Of a DNA stretch of 64,000 nucleotides, positions 42,899 to 52,438 are shown one piece after another; position 1 is the first letter of the stretch; the number at the start of each line of letters is the position of its first letter. The position numbers and the translations under genes are program-made. The notes beneath the pieces were generated by a model, which was given only the letters and a program-made list of their open reading frames with translations, ran no database searches and was not told where the DNA came from. The DNA is from Bacillus pumilus (GTDB lineage Bacteria; Bacillota; Bacilli; Bacillales; Bacillaceae): the NCBI GenBank assembly GCA_001938995.1, contig MKZN01000003.1, positions 1 to 64,000 on the forward strand. The letters run 5' to 3'.

Positions 42899-43863
42899 AG
42901 CGGCAATTATTATTTAAGGAGTGGAAACAATCAGAGCTGACATTCATTTTGGTGATACTTGTTGCGGCACTTGCGACGCCCTTTACAATGTTAATGGATT
43001 ATACATCCTTTCAATCTTGTTTAAAAGACACTTCGTGTATACCAGTTGACGACTTTTACTATAATTTTCATTCAGATGCTTTTTTGTCTAGTTCATGGAT
43101 CATCGGTGTGTTATTTGCATTGATACAACTTGGTGTTGAAAGAAACAAAGGTCTAATGGATTTTACATTGTCTTTGCCTTTTAGTAGAAGTTCCATTTAT
43201 CATTCAAAGTTTATGCTCGGTACGGGTATCTTGGTTTTGATTCATGCGGTATCTTACGGTATAACTTTCTTATTGATTTTCCTGCTAAACCCGTCTGAAA
43301 TTTATGGATTTCACTCTCAGTATTTCAACGCATTAATTATATCTTTGATGATATATAGTTTGTTTTTAGCAGCGGGTACATTAACAGGAAGCGCAATTGC
43401 TCAAGCACTCGTCGCATTCAGTACAGCGATCTTGCCTTTTTTAGTCATCGGTTTACCAGCTGATCATTTAAACTTATTGTTAAGATCAACAAACAATTTT
43501 GATCTATATTTTATTAATAATTTTACGATGACAATGTCACCGGTTATGTATGTAATAAAACTCGGTTCTGATGTAGAACCTTATTTATTTACAGGTCATC
43601 ATATTGTCATCCCCATCGTGATGTTGATTTTATTTTATATCATCGGCTTGATCTACTTCCAAAAACATCCAGTCGAACGAACTGGTCGATTTTTCCTTTA
43701 TCCGAAGATGGATCGACCAATTCAAATCATGGTCATTGTCTTTGGCGTGTTAGGGTTTGGCATGGCTGGCTCATCTTCGTTGCTAGGTTATGTCGTTGGC
43801 ATGTTAATAGGCGGGGCTGTAGGCGCACTGATGAGCTACTTCTTAATCTATCGAAAAAAATAA
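42892..43863 (+). CDS. ABC-2 type permease, YtrC/YtrD-like
   Basis: A 323-residue membrane protein with about eight hydrophobic segments, of the YtrC/YtrD permease type. B. subtilis has two such genes, ytrC and ytrD, in a row; here only one is seen, so the transporter may be a homodimer. The N-terminus VKRQLLFKEWKQSE is typical. The ATG at 42892 overlaps ytrB; GGAGGAAAAC precedes it. Confidence 0.85.
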   Translation: MVKRQLLFKEWKQSELTFILVILVAALATPFTMLMDYTSFQSCLKDTSCIPVDDFYYNFHSDAFLSSSWIIGVLFALIQLGVERNKGLMDFTLSLPFSRSSIYHSKFMLGTGILVLIHAVSYGITFLLIFLLNPSEIYGFHSQYFNALIISLMIYSLFLAAGTLTGSAIAQALVAFSTAILPFLVIGLPADHLNLLLRSTNNFDLYFINNFTMTMSPVMYVIKLGSDVEPYLFTGHHIVIPIVMLILFYIIGLIYFQKHPVERTGRFFLYPKMDRPIQIMVIVFGVLGFGMAGSSSLLGYVVGMLIGGAVGALMSYFLIYRKK

Positions 43864-43884
43864 ACAGAGAGTGGAGGAGAAGAG

Positions 43885-44583
43885 ATGATCCAGATTCAAG
43901 AATTAAATCATGTCTTTACAATTGGGAAAAAGGGCAGGGAACACGAAATACCTGTACTTAAAGACATTGACTTATCTATCAATAGAGGGGACATTGCTTG
44001 TATCGTTGGACGAAGCGGTTCAGGGAAATCCACCTTACTGAACTTAATGTCCGGATACATTAGCCCGACAAACGGAAAAATCGTCATCGATGGAACCGAT
44101 GTGACAAGTTTTAATGAGAAAGAGTGGGCGGAATTCCGTTTAGATCACTTCGGCTTTATCTTTCAAAGCTTTCAACTCATCGGGAGCTTAACAACATACG
44201 AGAACATTGAACTTCCGCTCACTTTAAAAGGTGTGAAGCCGTCTGAACGAAAAGTGAAAGTGAAGGAGATGCTTAAACGAGTAGGTCTTGAACATCATGC
44301 CGAACATTACCCGAATGAGTTATCAGGTGGACAGCAACAACGTGTCAGTATTGCAAGAGCCCTGATTCTCAACCCTACGATCATTTTAGCGGACGAACCG
44401 ACAGGTAGTCTGGATTCTGAAACAGAAGGGGAAGTTTTAGCATTTATCCAGCAGCTCAATCGTGAAAAAGGAATTACGTTTGTCATTATTACACACGATG
44501 ACGAAGTTGCTTCAATTGCTGATACGACGTTCCTGCTACATGATGGTGTGTTAAAGAAAGGGGAGCAGTCCATTGAAGTTTAG
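43885..44583 (+). CDS. ytrE: ABC transporter ATPase YtrE
   Basis: YtrE (232 residues) is a MacB/LolD-type ATPase: Walker A GRSGSGKSTLL (about residue 40), signature LSGGQQQRVSIARAL, Walker B IILADEPTG, H-loop ITHDD. It pairs with YtrF. GTGGAGGAG stands before the ATG. It overlaps ytrF by 11 bases. YtrEF are expected to act in the membrane on cell-wall or antibiotic ligands. Confidence 0.93.
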   Translation: MIQIQELNHVFTIGKKGREHEIPVLKDIDLSINRGDIACIVGRSGSGKSTLLNLMSGYISPTNGKIVIDGTDVTSFNEKEWAEFRLDHFGFIFQSFQLIGSLTTYENIELPLTLKGVKPSERKVKVKEMLKRVGLEHHAEHYPNELSGGQQQRVSIARALILNPTIILADEPTGSLDSETEGEVLAFIQQLNREKGITFVIITHDDEVASIADTTFLLHDGVLKKGEQSIEV

Positions 44584-45883
44584 AGATCAGGTCAAATTCA
44601 TTAGAAGAAATATGAAGAAAAATAAATTACGTGTCTTTATGACCATTCTTGCGACCACGATGGCCTGTTCTTTCTTAATTGTATTGGCTTCTGTCGGTTT
44701 TGGTTTGCAAAAATCAGCTCAAGACGAAATCATGAACCAGCAAATCATCACAGAAGTGAAGGTGTTAGGCAAAGAGAAGGGGAAAGTCAAAGTTGATGAC
44801 TTGAAGAAATATGATCATGTGAAATCTGTTGTCTCTAGAACCTTTGTGATTCCATCTTTACCTGTCGAGCTTGAAAATCGCTCAAGTGATCTATCCATTG
44901 CATTTTCGGATATGAAAGAAGAGAAGGAAGCAGGGCTTGAGTTAGATCGTGGGAAGGTGCCAACATCAGCCAATGAAATAGTTGTCGGTTATCATGTGGC
45001 ACAGGAGCTGTGGACCAAGAAAGAACGCAAAGCTTATGAAAAAGAAGCGAATCAACTTTCAAATGGAGAAGAATCACCTCAAGTGCCAAAAGGGTACACG
45101 AAAGATATCCTAAATCAAGTCATTCAAATCAAAGTACCAAAATTAAATGAAAAAAATGAAATCGTCAAAGAGAAAACGTTTGATTTTCGTGTAGTAGGTG
45201 TAACGAAAAAGCCGAATACAGACTGGCAGCGGGATCATATGCTTCTCATTCCGAATGCCTATCAAAAAGAATTTGGTCAAATGATGGATATGTCAAATGA
45301 CGGCGGAAATGTAGAAAAAAGTACATCCGTTTATGCAAATGATTTTGATAATGTCGGCGCATTAACAAATAAGCTGACAGATGACGGCTATCATGTTATT
45401 TCGGTGACGAACCAATTAGAAGGCATGGATATGTTCTTTACAGTCTTTAAAATTGGGCTCATTTTTGTCGGGTGTATTGCGGTGATCATTTCTGCAATCG
45501 GCATTTTCAATACGATGACAATGGCGGTTACGGAGAGAACTCAAGAGATTGGGATCATGAAAGCCATTGGTGCTAGCCCTTCAATTATTAAGCGAATGTT
45601 CTTAATGGAAAGTGCTTATATTGGCGTGATCGGGTCGATGATAGGGATTGTCATCTCGTATCTCATCAGTTTCGGTGTGAATTTAATCATTCCAGCGTTG
45701 CTGACTTCCATGTCTGATGGAGCGTCAAGTGAACAATTCTCTATCACTTTCTCATATATTCCGTTAAGCCTAGTGCTAACAGCGACTTTGATTAGTGCAG
45801 GTGTGGCGATTGTATCTGGTCTCAATCCAGCACGTAAGGCAACGAAAACGAATGTGTTAACAGCTTTAAGAAGAGAAATTTAA
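44573..45883 (+). CDS. ytrF: FtsX/MacB-like permease YtrF
   Basis: YtrF (436 residues) is a MacB-type permease: helix at residues 20-40, a large external domain (about 40-285), then three helices. The conserved cytoplasmic loop ERTQEIGIMKAIGASPSII (about 322-340) is the ATPase coupling site. The TTG start at 44573 follows AAAGGGGAG. It ends the ytr operon; a terminator follows. Confidence 0.92.
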   Translation: MKFRDQVKFIRRNMKKNKLRVFMTILATTMACSFLIVLASVGFGLQKSAQDEIMNQQIITEVKVLGKEKGKVKVDDLKKYDHVKSVVSRTFVIPSLPVELENRSSDLSIAFSDMKEEKEAGLELDRGKVPTSANEIVVGYHVAQELWTKKERKAYEKEANQLSNGEESPQVPKGYTKDILNQVIQIKVPKLNEKNEIVKEKTFDFRVVGVTKKPNTDWQRDHMLLIPNAYQKEFGQMMDMSNDGGNVEKSTSVYANDFDNVGALTNKLTDDGYHVISVTNQLEGMDMFFTVFKIGLIFVGCIAVIISAIGIFNTMTMAVTERTQEIGIMKAIGASPSIIKRMFLMESAYIGVIGSMIGIVISYLISFGVNLIIPALLTSMSDGASSEQFSITFSYIPLSLVLTATLISAGVAIVSGLNPARKATKTNVLTALRREI

Positions 45884-45889
45884 AAAAAG

Positions 45890-45927
45890 AACCTCCTGTG
45901 GCGATTGTAGCTAACAGGAGGTTTTTT
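45890..45927 (+). terminator. Terminator of the ytr operon
   Basis: 10-base-pair stem AACCTCCTGT/ACAGGAGGTT with a run of T6. Confidence 0.88.
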
Positions 45928-46017
45928 GATTTGAAAGATTTGTTATTGCTTAGGTGCAGTACTCCTCAAAACGGTTCTTACAGCTATCATTGGAGGAAAT
46001 AAGTAAAAAACCCCTAT

Positions 46018-46821
46018 TTATACAGGGGTTTCAGCTAACGGAAGATGTTTAATGGCTTCTTTAATGGTTAAATAAGTGGTTGTATGGTGAAAATCAGTAT
46101 CCAAGTCCTTCATTTTCATCGCAAGCTGTGGTTTGATTCCAGTAATAATTAGTTCTGTTCCAGTTAAGTTGAGGAGATGGTGCAGTTTGAAAATACGGAC
46201 TCCCACTGATTCATCTACATCAATCAATCCAGACAGATCGACAATTAAATAATCATCCTTTGAATCTTCTAAGGTTGCAGTTAATTTAGCCACAATGGAA
46301 TCGAAGCGTTCTTCAGATAGTTTTCCGATGAGTGGAAGGGCTGACACACCATTTTTAATTGGGACAATTGGCGTCGAAAGTGAGGTGACTTCCTGTAAGG
46401 AATCTTCTAGGAGCTTTTCATATTCTTTCTGTCTGGTTATATCCTTTTGAAAGCCAATAAAAAATGTTTTGTCATCTTGTTCAATGTATAGAGGATCTAT
46501 ATTGAGTTCATTCCAAAAAAAAGTGCCGTCTTTTTTATAATTTTTTAGTTGTGCAGTAATAGGCGTTTTGTTTTGAATGGCTTGACGGATAAGAGCCACT
46601 TGCTCAGGGTCTGTTTCTTTCCCCTGCAGGAAACGACAATTACGTCCAAGTATTTCATCTGATTTGTAACCAGTCAGTTGTGTAAAGCCATGGTTGACAT
46701 AAATGATAGGGTTATCCTTTAAAGAAGGGTCTGTAATGACAACACCAATCCGCGCATGATCTAGCGCTTTTTTTATGAGTTCGAGTTGTTTTTGTAAGCC
46801 AAAGATGTTTGAGATGACCAT
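46018..46821 (-). CDS. ytvA: Blue-light photoreceptor YtvA (LOV-STAS)
   Basis: YtvA (267 residues) has an N-terminal LOV domain (about residues 18-125) with the photoactive Cys in GRNCRFLQG (about residue 66), a linking helix and a C-terminal STAS domain (about 150-255, [14 protein letters not shown]). Blue light makes a flavin-Cys bond and signals through the stressosome to SigB. The ATG at 46821 is 6 bases from AAAGGAGGG. In B. subtilis it also sits near leuS. Confidence 0.94.
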   Translation of the reverse strand: MVISNIFGLQKQLELIKKALDHARIGVVITDPSLKDNPIIYVNHGFTQLTGYKSDEILGRNCRFLQGKETDPEQVALIRQAIQNKTPITAQLKNYKKDGTFFWNELNIDPLYIEQDDKTFFIGFQKDITRQKEYEKLLEDSLQEVTSLSTPIVPIKNGVSALPLIGKLSEERFDSIVAKLTATLEDSKDDYLIVDLSGLIDVDESVGVRIFKLHHLLNLTGTELIITGIKPQLAMKMKDLDTDFHHTTTYLTIKEAIKHLPLAETPV

Positions 46822-46860
46822 ATTACCCTCCTTTGTTGTTGCTATCAGGCATTCGAATTT

Positions 46861-46885
46861 GATTGGTTTTGATCCAAAACCAATC
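46861..46885 (-). repeat. Perfect hairpin in the ytvA leader
   Basis: Arms GATTGGTTTTG and CAAAACCAATC, 11 base pairs with a 3-base loop, 40 bases before the ytvA start. No T-run follows, so it is not a normal terminator; it may be an operator or RNA element. Confidence 0.75.
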
Positions 46886-46954
46886 TCATATAAACGTAAC
46901 ATAACATATGTTCTGTTTCAATGATTGCAAACGCTTTGTTAAATTTGTCATCAT
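46886..46954 (-). CDS. Possible 22-residue leader peptide of ytvA
   Basis: AATGGAGGACAAACT then ATG ATG begins a 22-codon frame ([20 protein letters not shown] and two more) whose TGA ends next to the hairpin. The ribosome site is strong and well spaced. It could be a leader peptide or the remains of a gene once here (bce or ytt region). Low certainty. Confidence 0.35.
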   Translation of the reverse strand: MMTNLTKRLQSLKQNICYVTFI

Positions 46955-47253
46955 AGTTTGTCCTCCATTAGAATAGAGTAAGTAAGGAGACTTTTTTAGT
47001 AAAAAGAAGGAATCAATTGCTGAATATTCATAAAATAACAAAAATAGTTAATATGGATTAGGTAAAAATGATTCCAATGCATCAAGATTGTTTCTAGGTC
47101 ATTCACATATAATGGAAGAAACAAGCTTTTTTTCTTCGTTAGAGAGAATAGACCTTTTTACATGGATTATGACGAACAGCAGAATGGCATTACAGGGGGC
47201 TGGACAGCCTGAAGTCGCTTTACTATTCTAAGGGCTTTAGGAAGGTGATGAAA

Positions 47254-47577
47254 ATGCTGCAACAAGTCATTATTGCTTGCGCCATTGGAGGGGTCATGGG
47301 CATTCTCGGTCACGTAAAGAAAAAAGGCAGGCTAGAGAAGCCCAGAATGACAAAGAAGTTTATTTACTTAGGGTTTATTGAAGATTGGCTCGTTGGGATG
47401 ATTGCCGCAACACTGCTTGTATTATCCTCAAATCCCGATTCAAGTTTGCACTTAGTCATCTTATCAATTATTTCTGGTTACGGAGGAGAAGCAGTTCTGC
47501 GAAGCTTTGATTTTGTTAGAGAGCAGCGTTCACAGGATGCAGACTCCAACCGTCACAACCGATCTCCACACGAATAA
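47254..47577 (+). CDS. ytvB: YtvB (DUF4257) membrane protein
   Basis: A 107-residue protein with two or three hydrophobic segments (about residues 3-18, 38-60 and 63-80) of the DUF4257 type, like B. subtilis YtvB. The ATG at 47254 lies 8 bases after AGGAAGG; a GTG at 47245 is inside that site. The tail ending SNRHNRSPHE is hydrophilic. Function unknown. Confidence 0.82.
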   Translation: MLQQVIIACAIGGVMGILGHVKKKGRLEKPRMTKKFIYLGFIEDWLVGMIAATLLVLSSNPDSSLHLVILSIISGYGGEAVLRSFDFVREQRSQDADSNRHNRSPHE

Positions 47578-47630
47578 TATCCTCTACTTTACCCTGGTCT
47601 AGGGTACATTCCCATTGTATACAAACCTGC

Positions 47631-47659
47631 TTGCACTTATGATCATAATTCTATAAAAT
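47631..47659 (+). promoter_or_regulatory. Promoter of leuS leader
   Basis: TTGCAC (47631-47636), 17 bases, TAAAAT (47654-47659). The T-box leader starts just downstream. Confidence 0.65.
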
Positions 47660-47665
47660 ACTACT

Positions 47666-47919
47666 TAGATGACGGTTACGATAAGAACAGTGAAGAGGAG
47701 TAGTAAGAAAGCAGCATTTGTCTTTAGAGAATTGACGGCTGGTGCAAGTCAATCAAATCTGTTTCTGAACTCGCCTCAGAGTTGCAGTTGCGTTAAAGCT
47801 TCTGTCGCATGTCTGCGTTAAAGATATAAGTGAGCGTAGAATTGATGTTACGCTAACAAGGGTGGTACCGCGGGAAACAAAAAATCTCTCGTCCCTTTCC
47901 AGGGATGAGGGTTTTTTGT
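47666..47919 (+). promoter_or_regulatory. T-box leader of leuS (leucine)
   Basis: The T-box motif AAGGGTGGTACCGCGG is at 47858-47873 and the terminator (stem CCCT/AGGG region, T6) at 47886-47919. The likely specifier in the first stem is CTC (47770-47772) in GAACTCGCC, a leucine codon. Uncharged tRNA-Leu would bind and allow read-through into leuS. Specifier assignment is by eye. Confidence 0.93.
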
Positions 47920-47996
47920 TGATTTTAGAAAAATCTGAATTCTCGCAGTGATCACTTTAGCAGATAAAGCCGTACATATTAAAGGAGGTTTTCACA

Positions 47997-50411
47997 TTGA
48001 GTTTTCAGCATCGGGAAATTGAAAAGAAGTGGCAGGATTACTGGCTGGCACATAAAACATTCGCCACAAATGACTCGGAAGATAAACCAAAGTTTTATGC
48101 GCTTGATATGTTTCCGTATCCATCAGGAGCAGGGCTACATGTAGGGCATCCTGAGGGCTACACAGCAACGGATATTCTTTCACGCATGAAGCGTATGCAA
48201 GGATTTGATGTGCTTCATCCAATGGGATGGGATGCATTTGGACTTCCAGCAGAGCAGTATGCACTGGATACAGGGAATGATCCGGCTATCTTTACAGAAG
48301 AGAACATCAATAATTTCCGTCGCCAAATCCAATCACTAGGATTCTCATATGATTGGGATAGAGAAATCAACACGACGGATCCGAATTATTATAAATGGAC
48401 ACAGTGGATTTTCTTGAAATTGTACGAAAAAGGATTGGCATATATTGATGAAGTACCAGTTAACTGGTGCCCAGCACTTGGCACGGTCCTTGCGAATGAA
48501 GAAGTCATTGATGGGAAAAGTGAACGCGGAGGGCATCCGGTCGAAAGACGTCCAATGAAACAATGGATGCTGAGAATTACTGCATATGCGGACAGGCTAT
48601 TAGAAGATTTAGAAGACATTGATTGGCCTGAAAGCATCAAAGATATGCAGCGTAACTGGATCGGACGTTCTGAAGGGGCCCACGTTCACTTTGAAGTAGA
48701 AGGACATGACGAACAGTTCACTGTTTTTACAACACGGCCTGATACGCTATTTGGCGCAACGTATGCGGTACTTGCTCCAGAACATGCACTTGTTGAGAAA
48801 ATTACATCAGCAGATCAAAAAGAAGCAGTGAATGCGTATATCAAAGATATTCAGTCCAAGAGTGACTTAGAGCGAACAGATCTTGCTAAAACAAAAACTG
48901 GCATGTTCACCGGTGCATATGCCATCAACCCGATAAATGGTGAAAAGATGCCGATCTGGATTGCAGATTACGTCTTAGCAACGTATGGAACAGGTGCTAT
49001 TATGGCGGTTCCAGCTCATGATGAACGTGATTATGAATTCGCTCAAACGTTTGACCTTCCCATAAAAGAAGTAGTAGAAGGCGGAGACATTGGAAAAGAA
49101 GCATTTACAGGTGATGGAAAACACATCAACTCGGACTTTTTGAATGGTTTAGAGAAAGAAGAAGCAATCCAAAAAGCGATTGCATGGCTTGAGGAACATC
49201 AAAAAGGCGAAAAGAAAGTGACGTATCGTTTAAGAGATTGGCTATTCAGCCGTCAGCGCTACTGGGGGGAACCGATTCCAATCATTCATTGGGAAGATGG
49301 CACATCTTCAGCGGTGTCAGAGGAAGACCTTCCACTGATTTTACCTAAGACGACTGAAATTAAACCGAGCGGGACAGGTGAATCACCGCTAGCAAATATT
49401 CAAGATTGGGTAGAGGTGGTAGACCCTGTTACAGGTAAAAAGGGACGCCGCGAAACCAACACCATGCCTCAATGGGCAGGTAGCTGCTGGTACTTCTTGC
49501 GTTATATTGATCCACATAACTCTGAAGAACTGGCATCATCAGAAAAGCTGAAAAAATGGCTTCCAGTTGATGTGTATATTGGCGGAGCAGAACATGCCGT
49601 GTTACATCTTTTATATGCTCGCTTCTGGCATAAGTTCTTGTATGACATTGGAGTGGTTCCAACAAAAGAACCGTTCATGAAATTATTTAACCAAGGAATG
49701 ATTCTTGGTGAAAACAATGAAAAAATGAGTAAGTCTAAAGGAAATGTAGTAAACCCAGATGACATTGTGGAATCTCATGGTGCGGATACATTAAGACTTT
49801 ATGAAATGTTCATGGGGCCTTTAGATGCTTCGATCGCTTGGGCAGAAACAGGTCTTGATGGCGCTCGTCGTTTCCTTGATCGCGTATGGCGTCTGTTTAT
49901 ACATGATGATGGCACCCTAAATGAAAAAATAACCGAGTCATCAGGTGGCGTATTAGAACGTACCTACCATGAAACAGTGATGAAGGTGACGGATCATTAT
50001 GAAGGTTTACGTTTCAATACAGCAATCTCTCAATTGATGGTGTTTATCAATGATGCCTACAAGGCAGATACAATGCCTAAGGAATATGTAGAAGGTTTTG
50101 TGAAACTTCTATCTCCTATTGCACCGCACATAGCGGAAGAGCTTTGGAGCAAACTTGGTCATGAAGGAACGATTTCCTATGAAGCATGGCCTCAATATGA
50201 CGAGTCAAAACTTGTCGATGATGAAGTAGAAATTGTCGTGCAACTGAATGGTAAAGTAAAAGCGAAATTAACCGTTCCAGCTGATGCAACAAAGGAACAG
50301 TTAGAAGAGCTTGCGAAAAATGATGCACGAGTAAAAGAACAGCTTGAAGGGAAAACAATTCGCAAAGTAATTGCAGTTCCTGGTAAGCTTGTCAATATTG
50401 TCGCTAACTAA
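47997..50411 (+). CDS. leuS: Leucyl-tRNA synthetase LeuS
   Basis: LeuS (804 residues) charges tRNA-Leu. It is a class I enzyme: HIGH motif as HVGH in [12 protein letters not shown] (about residue 49), KMSKS in [14 protein letters not shown] (about residue 577), the editing domain in the middle ([20 protein letters not shown]), and [11 protein letters not shown]. The TTG start at 47997 follows AAAGGAGG by 8 bases. Regulated by the T-box upstream. Confidence 0.97.
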   Translation: MSFQHREIEKKWQDYWLAHKTFATNDSEDKPKFYALDMFPYPSGAGLHVGHPEGYTATDILSRMKRMQGFDVLHPMGWDAFGLPAEQYALDTGNDPAIFTEENINNFRRQIQSLGFSYDWDREINTTDPNYYKWTQWIFLKLYEKGLAYIDEVPVNWCPALGTVLANEEVIDGKSERGGHPVERRPMKQWMLRITAYADRLLEDLEDIDWPESIKDMQRNWIGRSEGAHVHFEVEGHDEQFTVFTTRPDTLFGATYAVLAPEHALVEKITSADQKEAVNAYIKDIQSKSDLERTDLAKTKTGMFTGAYAINPINGEKMPIWIADYVLATYGTGAIMAVPAHDERDYEFAQTFDLPIKEVVEGGDIGKEAFTGDGKHINSDFLNGLEKEEAIQKAIAWLEEHQKGEKKVTYRLRDWLFSRQRYWGEPIPIIHWEDGTSSAVSEEDLPLILPKTTEIKPSGTGESPLANIQDWVEVVDPVTGKKGRRETNTMPQWAGSCWYFLRYIDPHNSEELASSEKLKKWLPVDVYIGGAEHAVLHLLYARFWHKFLYDIGVVPTKEPFMKLFNQGMILGENNEKMSKSKGNVVNPDDIVESHGADTLRLYEMFMGPLDASIAWAETGLDGARRFLDRVWRLFIHDDGTLNEKITESSGGVLERTYHETVMKVTDHYEGLRFNTAISQLMVFINDAYKADTMPKEYVEGFVKLLSPIAPHIAEELWSKLGHEGTISYEAWPQYDESKLVDDEVEIVVQLNGKVKAKLTVPADATKEQLEELAKNDARVKEQLEGKTIRKVIAVPGKLVNIVAN

Positions 50412-50417
50412 TTGATC

Positions 50418-50450
50418 ACACCCATCGGACTCATCCGATGGGTGTTTTTA
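50418..50450 (+). terminator. Terminator of leuS
   Basis: 12-base-pair stem ACACCCATCGGA/TCCGATGGGTGT and T5. Confidence 0.9.
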
Positions 50451-50542
50451 TTTCCCGGGACATAATTTTGTCGAAAACAAGGTGATTCCTTAATCGATCT
50501 CGTATGTTTAAAAGGTAATCAAGAAAATGAGGAGTGACGTCA

Positions 50543-51445
50543 ATGGAAAACGAAAGCAAACGTGAACAACTGCTCAGTCTTTTAGGGGAAATGCCAGATC
50601 GACAAACGGTGGAAGCATATACATTAAAAATTGAAGAACGTGAATCTTACTTATTAGAAACGCTCATTCTGTCAATTCATGGGGTAGAGGAAGTGCCTGC
50701 TTATTTTGTAAAACCGAAGGACATAGTAAAAAAAAGGCCAGTTGTATTGTTTCAGCATTCTCACGGCGGCAATTTCATTGATGGAAAAGAGGAGCTGTTG
50801 AAGGGTGCTCATTATTTACAAGCCCCTTCATATGCGAAGGAATTCACATCAAAAGGATATAGTGTGTTGGCAATTGATCATGCAGGCTTTGGTGAAAGAA
50901 GAGGTAGAACTGAAAGTGAAATTTTTAAGGAAAGGCTTTTAACAGGAAAAGTCATGTGGGGAATGATGCTTTATGAAAGCATGTGTGCCATTGATTATTT
51001 GGTTGGAAGACCGGATGTTCTGTCAGAACGTCTCGCTGTTTTTGGTATGTCGATGGGCGGCCTCCTCTCATGGTGGACGGCAGCACTTGATGAGAGAGTG
51101 AGTGTCTGTATTGATCTTTGTGCACAAGTCGATCATCACACTTTAATAGAAACAAACAGTTTAGACCGCCATAGCTATTATTACTATGTACCGAGTTTAG
51201 CCAAGCATTTTACAGCGGGGGAGATACAGGAGTTGATCTTTCCAAGACCTCATTTGAGCTTGGTCGGAAAACTGGATCGGCTGACACCAGCAGAAGGCGT
51301 TCATCGGATTCAAAAGGTTTTGAGTCAAACGTATCAAGCTGCATCATTCAAAGACCGATATCAGCTTGTCGGTTTTCAAGCAGGTCATTTTGAAACTGCG
51401 GCAATGCGTCATGAGGTGACACGATTTTTGAAAAAGTGGCTGTAA
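50543..51445 (+). CDS. ytaP: YtaP alpha/beta hydrolase
   Basis: A 300-residue alpha/beta hydrolase of the dienelactone-hydrolase-like family, as B. subtilis YtaP. Motifs: QHSHGGNF (oxyanion loop, about residue 69), IDHAGFGERRGRTESE, nucleophile in FGMSMGGLLSWW (Ser about 172), and final His in FQAGHFE. The ATG at 50543 lies 8 bases after GAGGAG. Substrate unknown; probably co-transcribed with ytbQ, 43 bases downstream. Confidence 0.87.
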   Translation: MENESKREQLLSLLGEMPDRQTVEAYTLKIEERESYLLETLILSIHGVEEVPAYFVKPKDIVKKRPVVLFQHSHGGNFIDGKEELLKGAHYLQAPSYAKEFTSKGYSVLAIDHAGFGERRGRTESEIFKERLLTGKVMWGMMLYESMCAIDYLVGRPDVLSERLAVFGMSMGGLLSWWTAALDERVSVCIDLCAQVDHHTLIETNSLDRHSYYYYVPSLAKHFTAGEIQELIFPRPHLSLVGKLDRLTPAEGVHRIQKVLSQTYQAASFKDRYQLVGFQAGHFETAAMRHEVTRFLKKWL

Positions 51446-51488
51446 TCAAGTAAAGGCTTGGACATACTACGCCAAAAGGAGGAGACGT

Positions 51489-52241
51489 ATGAAAAAACTG
51501 ACCATCATTGGCGGCTGTGGTGTCATCGGACGTCTTTTATCAAAAGAACTATCGACTGATTACGATGTGACCATCATTGATCAATCGAGTTGTGTCGAAC
51601 ATGTGATTGTCGCAGATGCAACAAATGAACGGGAATTATTCCAGGCGATTCCTCAAGATACAGATGTCATGATTCACCTCTTGAATATAGACATGACACA
51701 TGACGTGATGAATGCAGAGGAATTTGCGAAAATGAGTGATGTTTTTTGGAAAGGAACGTATGAGATGTTCCGATCAGCAGCCCGTCTAGGCATTCCGAAA
51801 GTTATTTTTGCAAGCAGTAACCATGTGACCGATCGATATGAAAAGGATGGATGCTCATTACTCGGGCGAGACATTACAACAGAAGATGTACCTGCTACGA
51901 AAAATGTGTACGGTATTTTAAAATTTGCTTCTGAACAGCTAGGACGCTTGTTTCATGATCTCACCGGCATGTCTGTGATCAATTTGCGAATTGGAACGGT
52001 TGTGACAGATGAAATGAAAGAATTACACAAGAAGAAAAGAGCAAAAAGCACACTGCTGTCACATGAGGATCTTTTCGCAATAATGAAGGCAGCCATTGAA
52101 ACCGATGTTGGTTTTGGAACGTATTATGCCGTTTCAGAAAACGAAAAAAAACCTTGGTCCACCAGCAACGCAAAGCAGGAATTAGGCTATAGACCAGATG
52201 TGAATGCAACGGACATCCTGGAGGAGGATGATCAGGCATAG
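51489..52241 (+). CDS. ytbQ: YtbQ, NAD-dependent epimerase/dehydratase
   Basis: A 250-residue extended short-chain dehydrogenase: the Rossmann motif GGCGVIGRLLSKEL (residues 8-21), SSNHVTDRYEK, and catalytic Tyr-Lys in VYGILKFASEQ (about residues 139-149), as in sugar epimerases and uronate dehydrogenases. AAAAGGAGG precedes the ATG. The closeness to the rhamnogalacturonan genes suggests a uronic acid substrate, but this is inference. Confidence 0.87.
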   Translation: MKKLTIIGGCGVIGRLLSKELSTDYDVTIIDQSSCVEHVIVADATNERELFQAIPQDTDVMIHLLNIDMTHDVMNAEEFAKMSDVFWKGTYEMFRSAARLGIPKVIFASSNHVTDRYEKDGCSLLGRDITTEDVPATKNVYGILKFASEQLGRLFHDLTGMSVINLRIGTVVTDEMKELHKKKRAKSTLLSHEDLFAIMKAAIETDVGFGTYYAVSENEKKPWSTSNAKQELGYRPDVNATDILEEDDQA

Positions 52242-52413
52242 GGCATAATCATGTCATTAGCTCATGATCTTATTCTTTTGTTTCGTGAGTCTACATGCGC
52301 GGATGACCTATGTATCCGTTTGGACTGTCAAGATGATTATAGACGCTTTCTTCCCTCGTTTGTTACATTTTAATCACGATATCGTCACAGCTGCAGCTGA
52401 TCTTCAAGTGAAA

Positions 52414-52427
52414 TGATAACGCTTTCA
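52414..52427 (+). promoter_or_regulatory. cre site for CcpA
   Basis: TGATAACGCTTTCA matches the catabolite-responsive element TGWNANCGNTNWCA at all fixed positions, 25 bases before ytcP. CcpA should repress ytcPQ on glucose. Confidence 0.85.
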
Positions 52428-52438
52428 AATGAAAGGGC

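Larger units (their letters stand above)
46822..47253. other. 432-base region between ytvA and ytvB
   Basis: It holds the ytvA leader on the minus strand (a hairpin at 46861-46885 and a short reading frame at 46886-46954) and an AT-rich stretch that likely carries promoters for both genes. I see no full gene and no clear SigB box. Confidence 0.6.
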
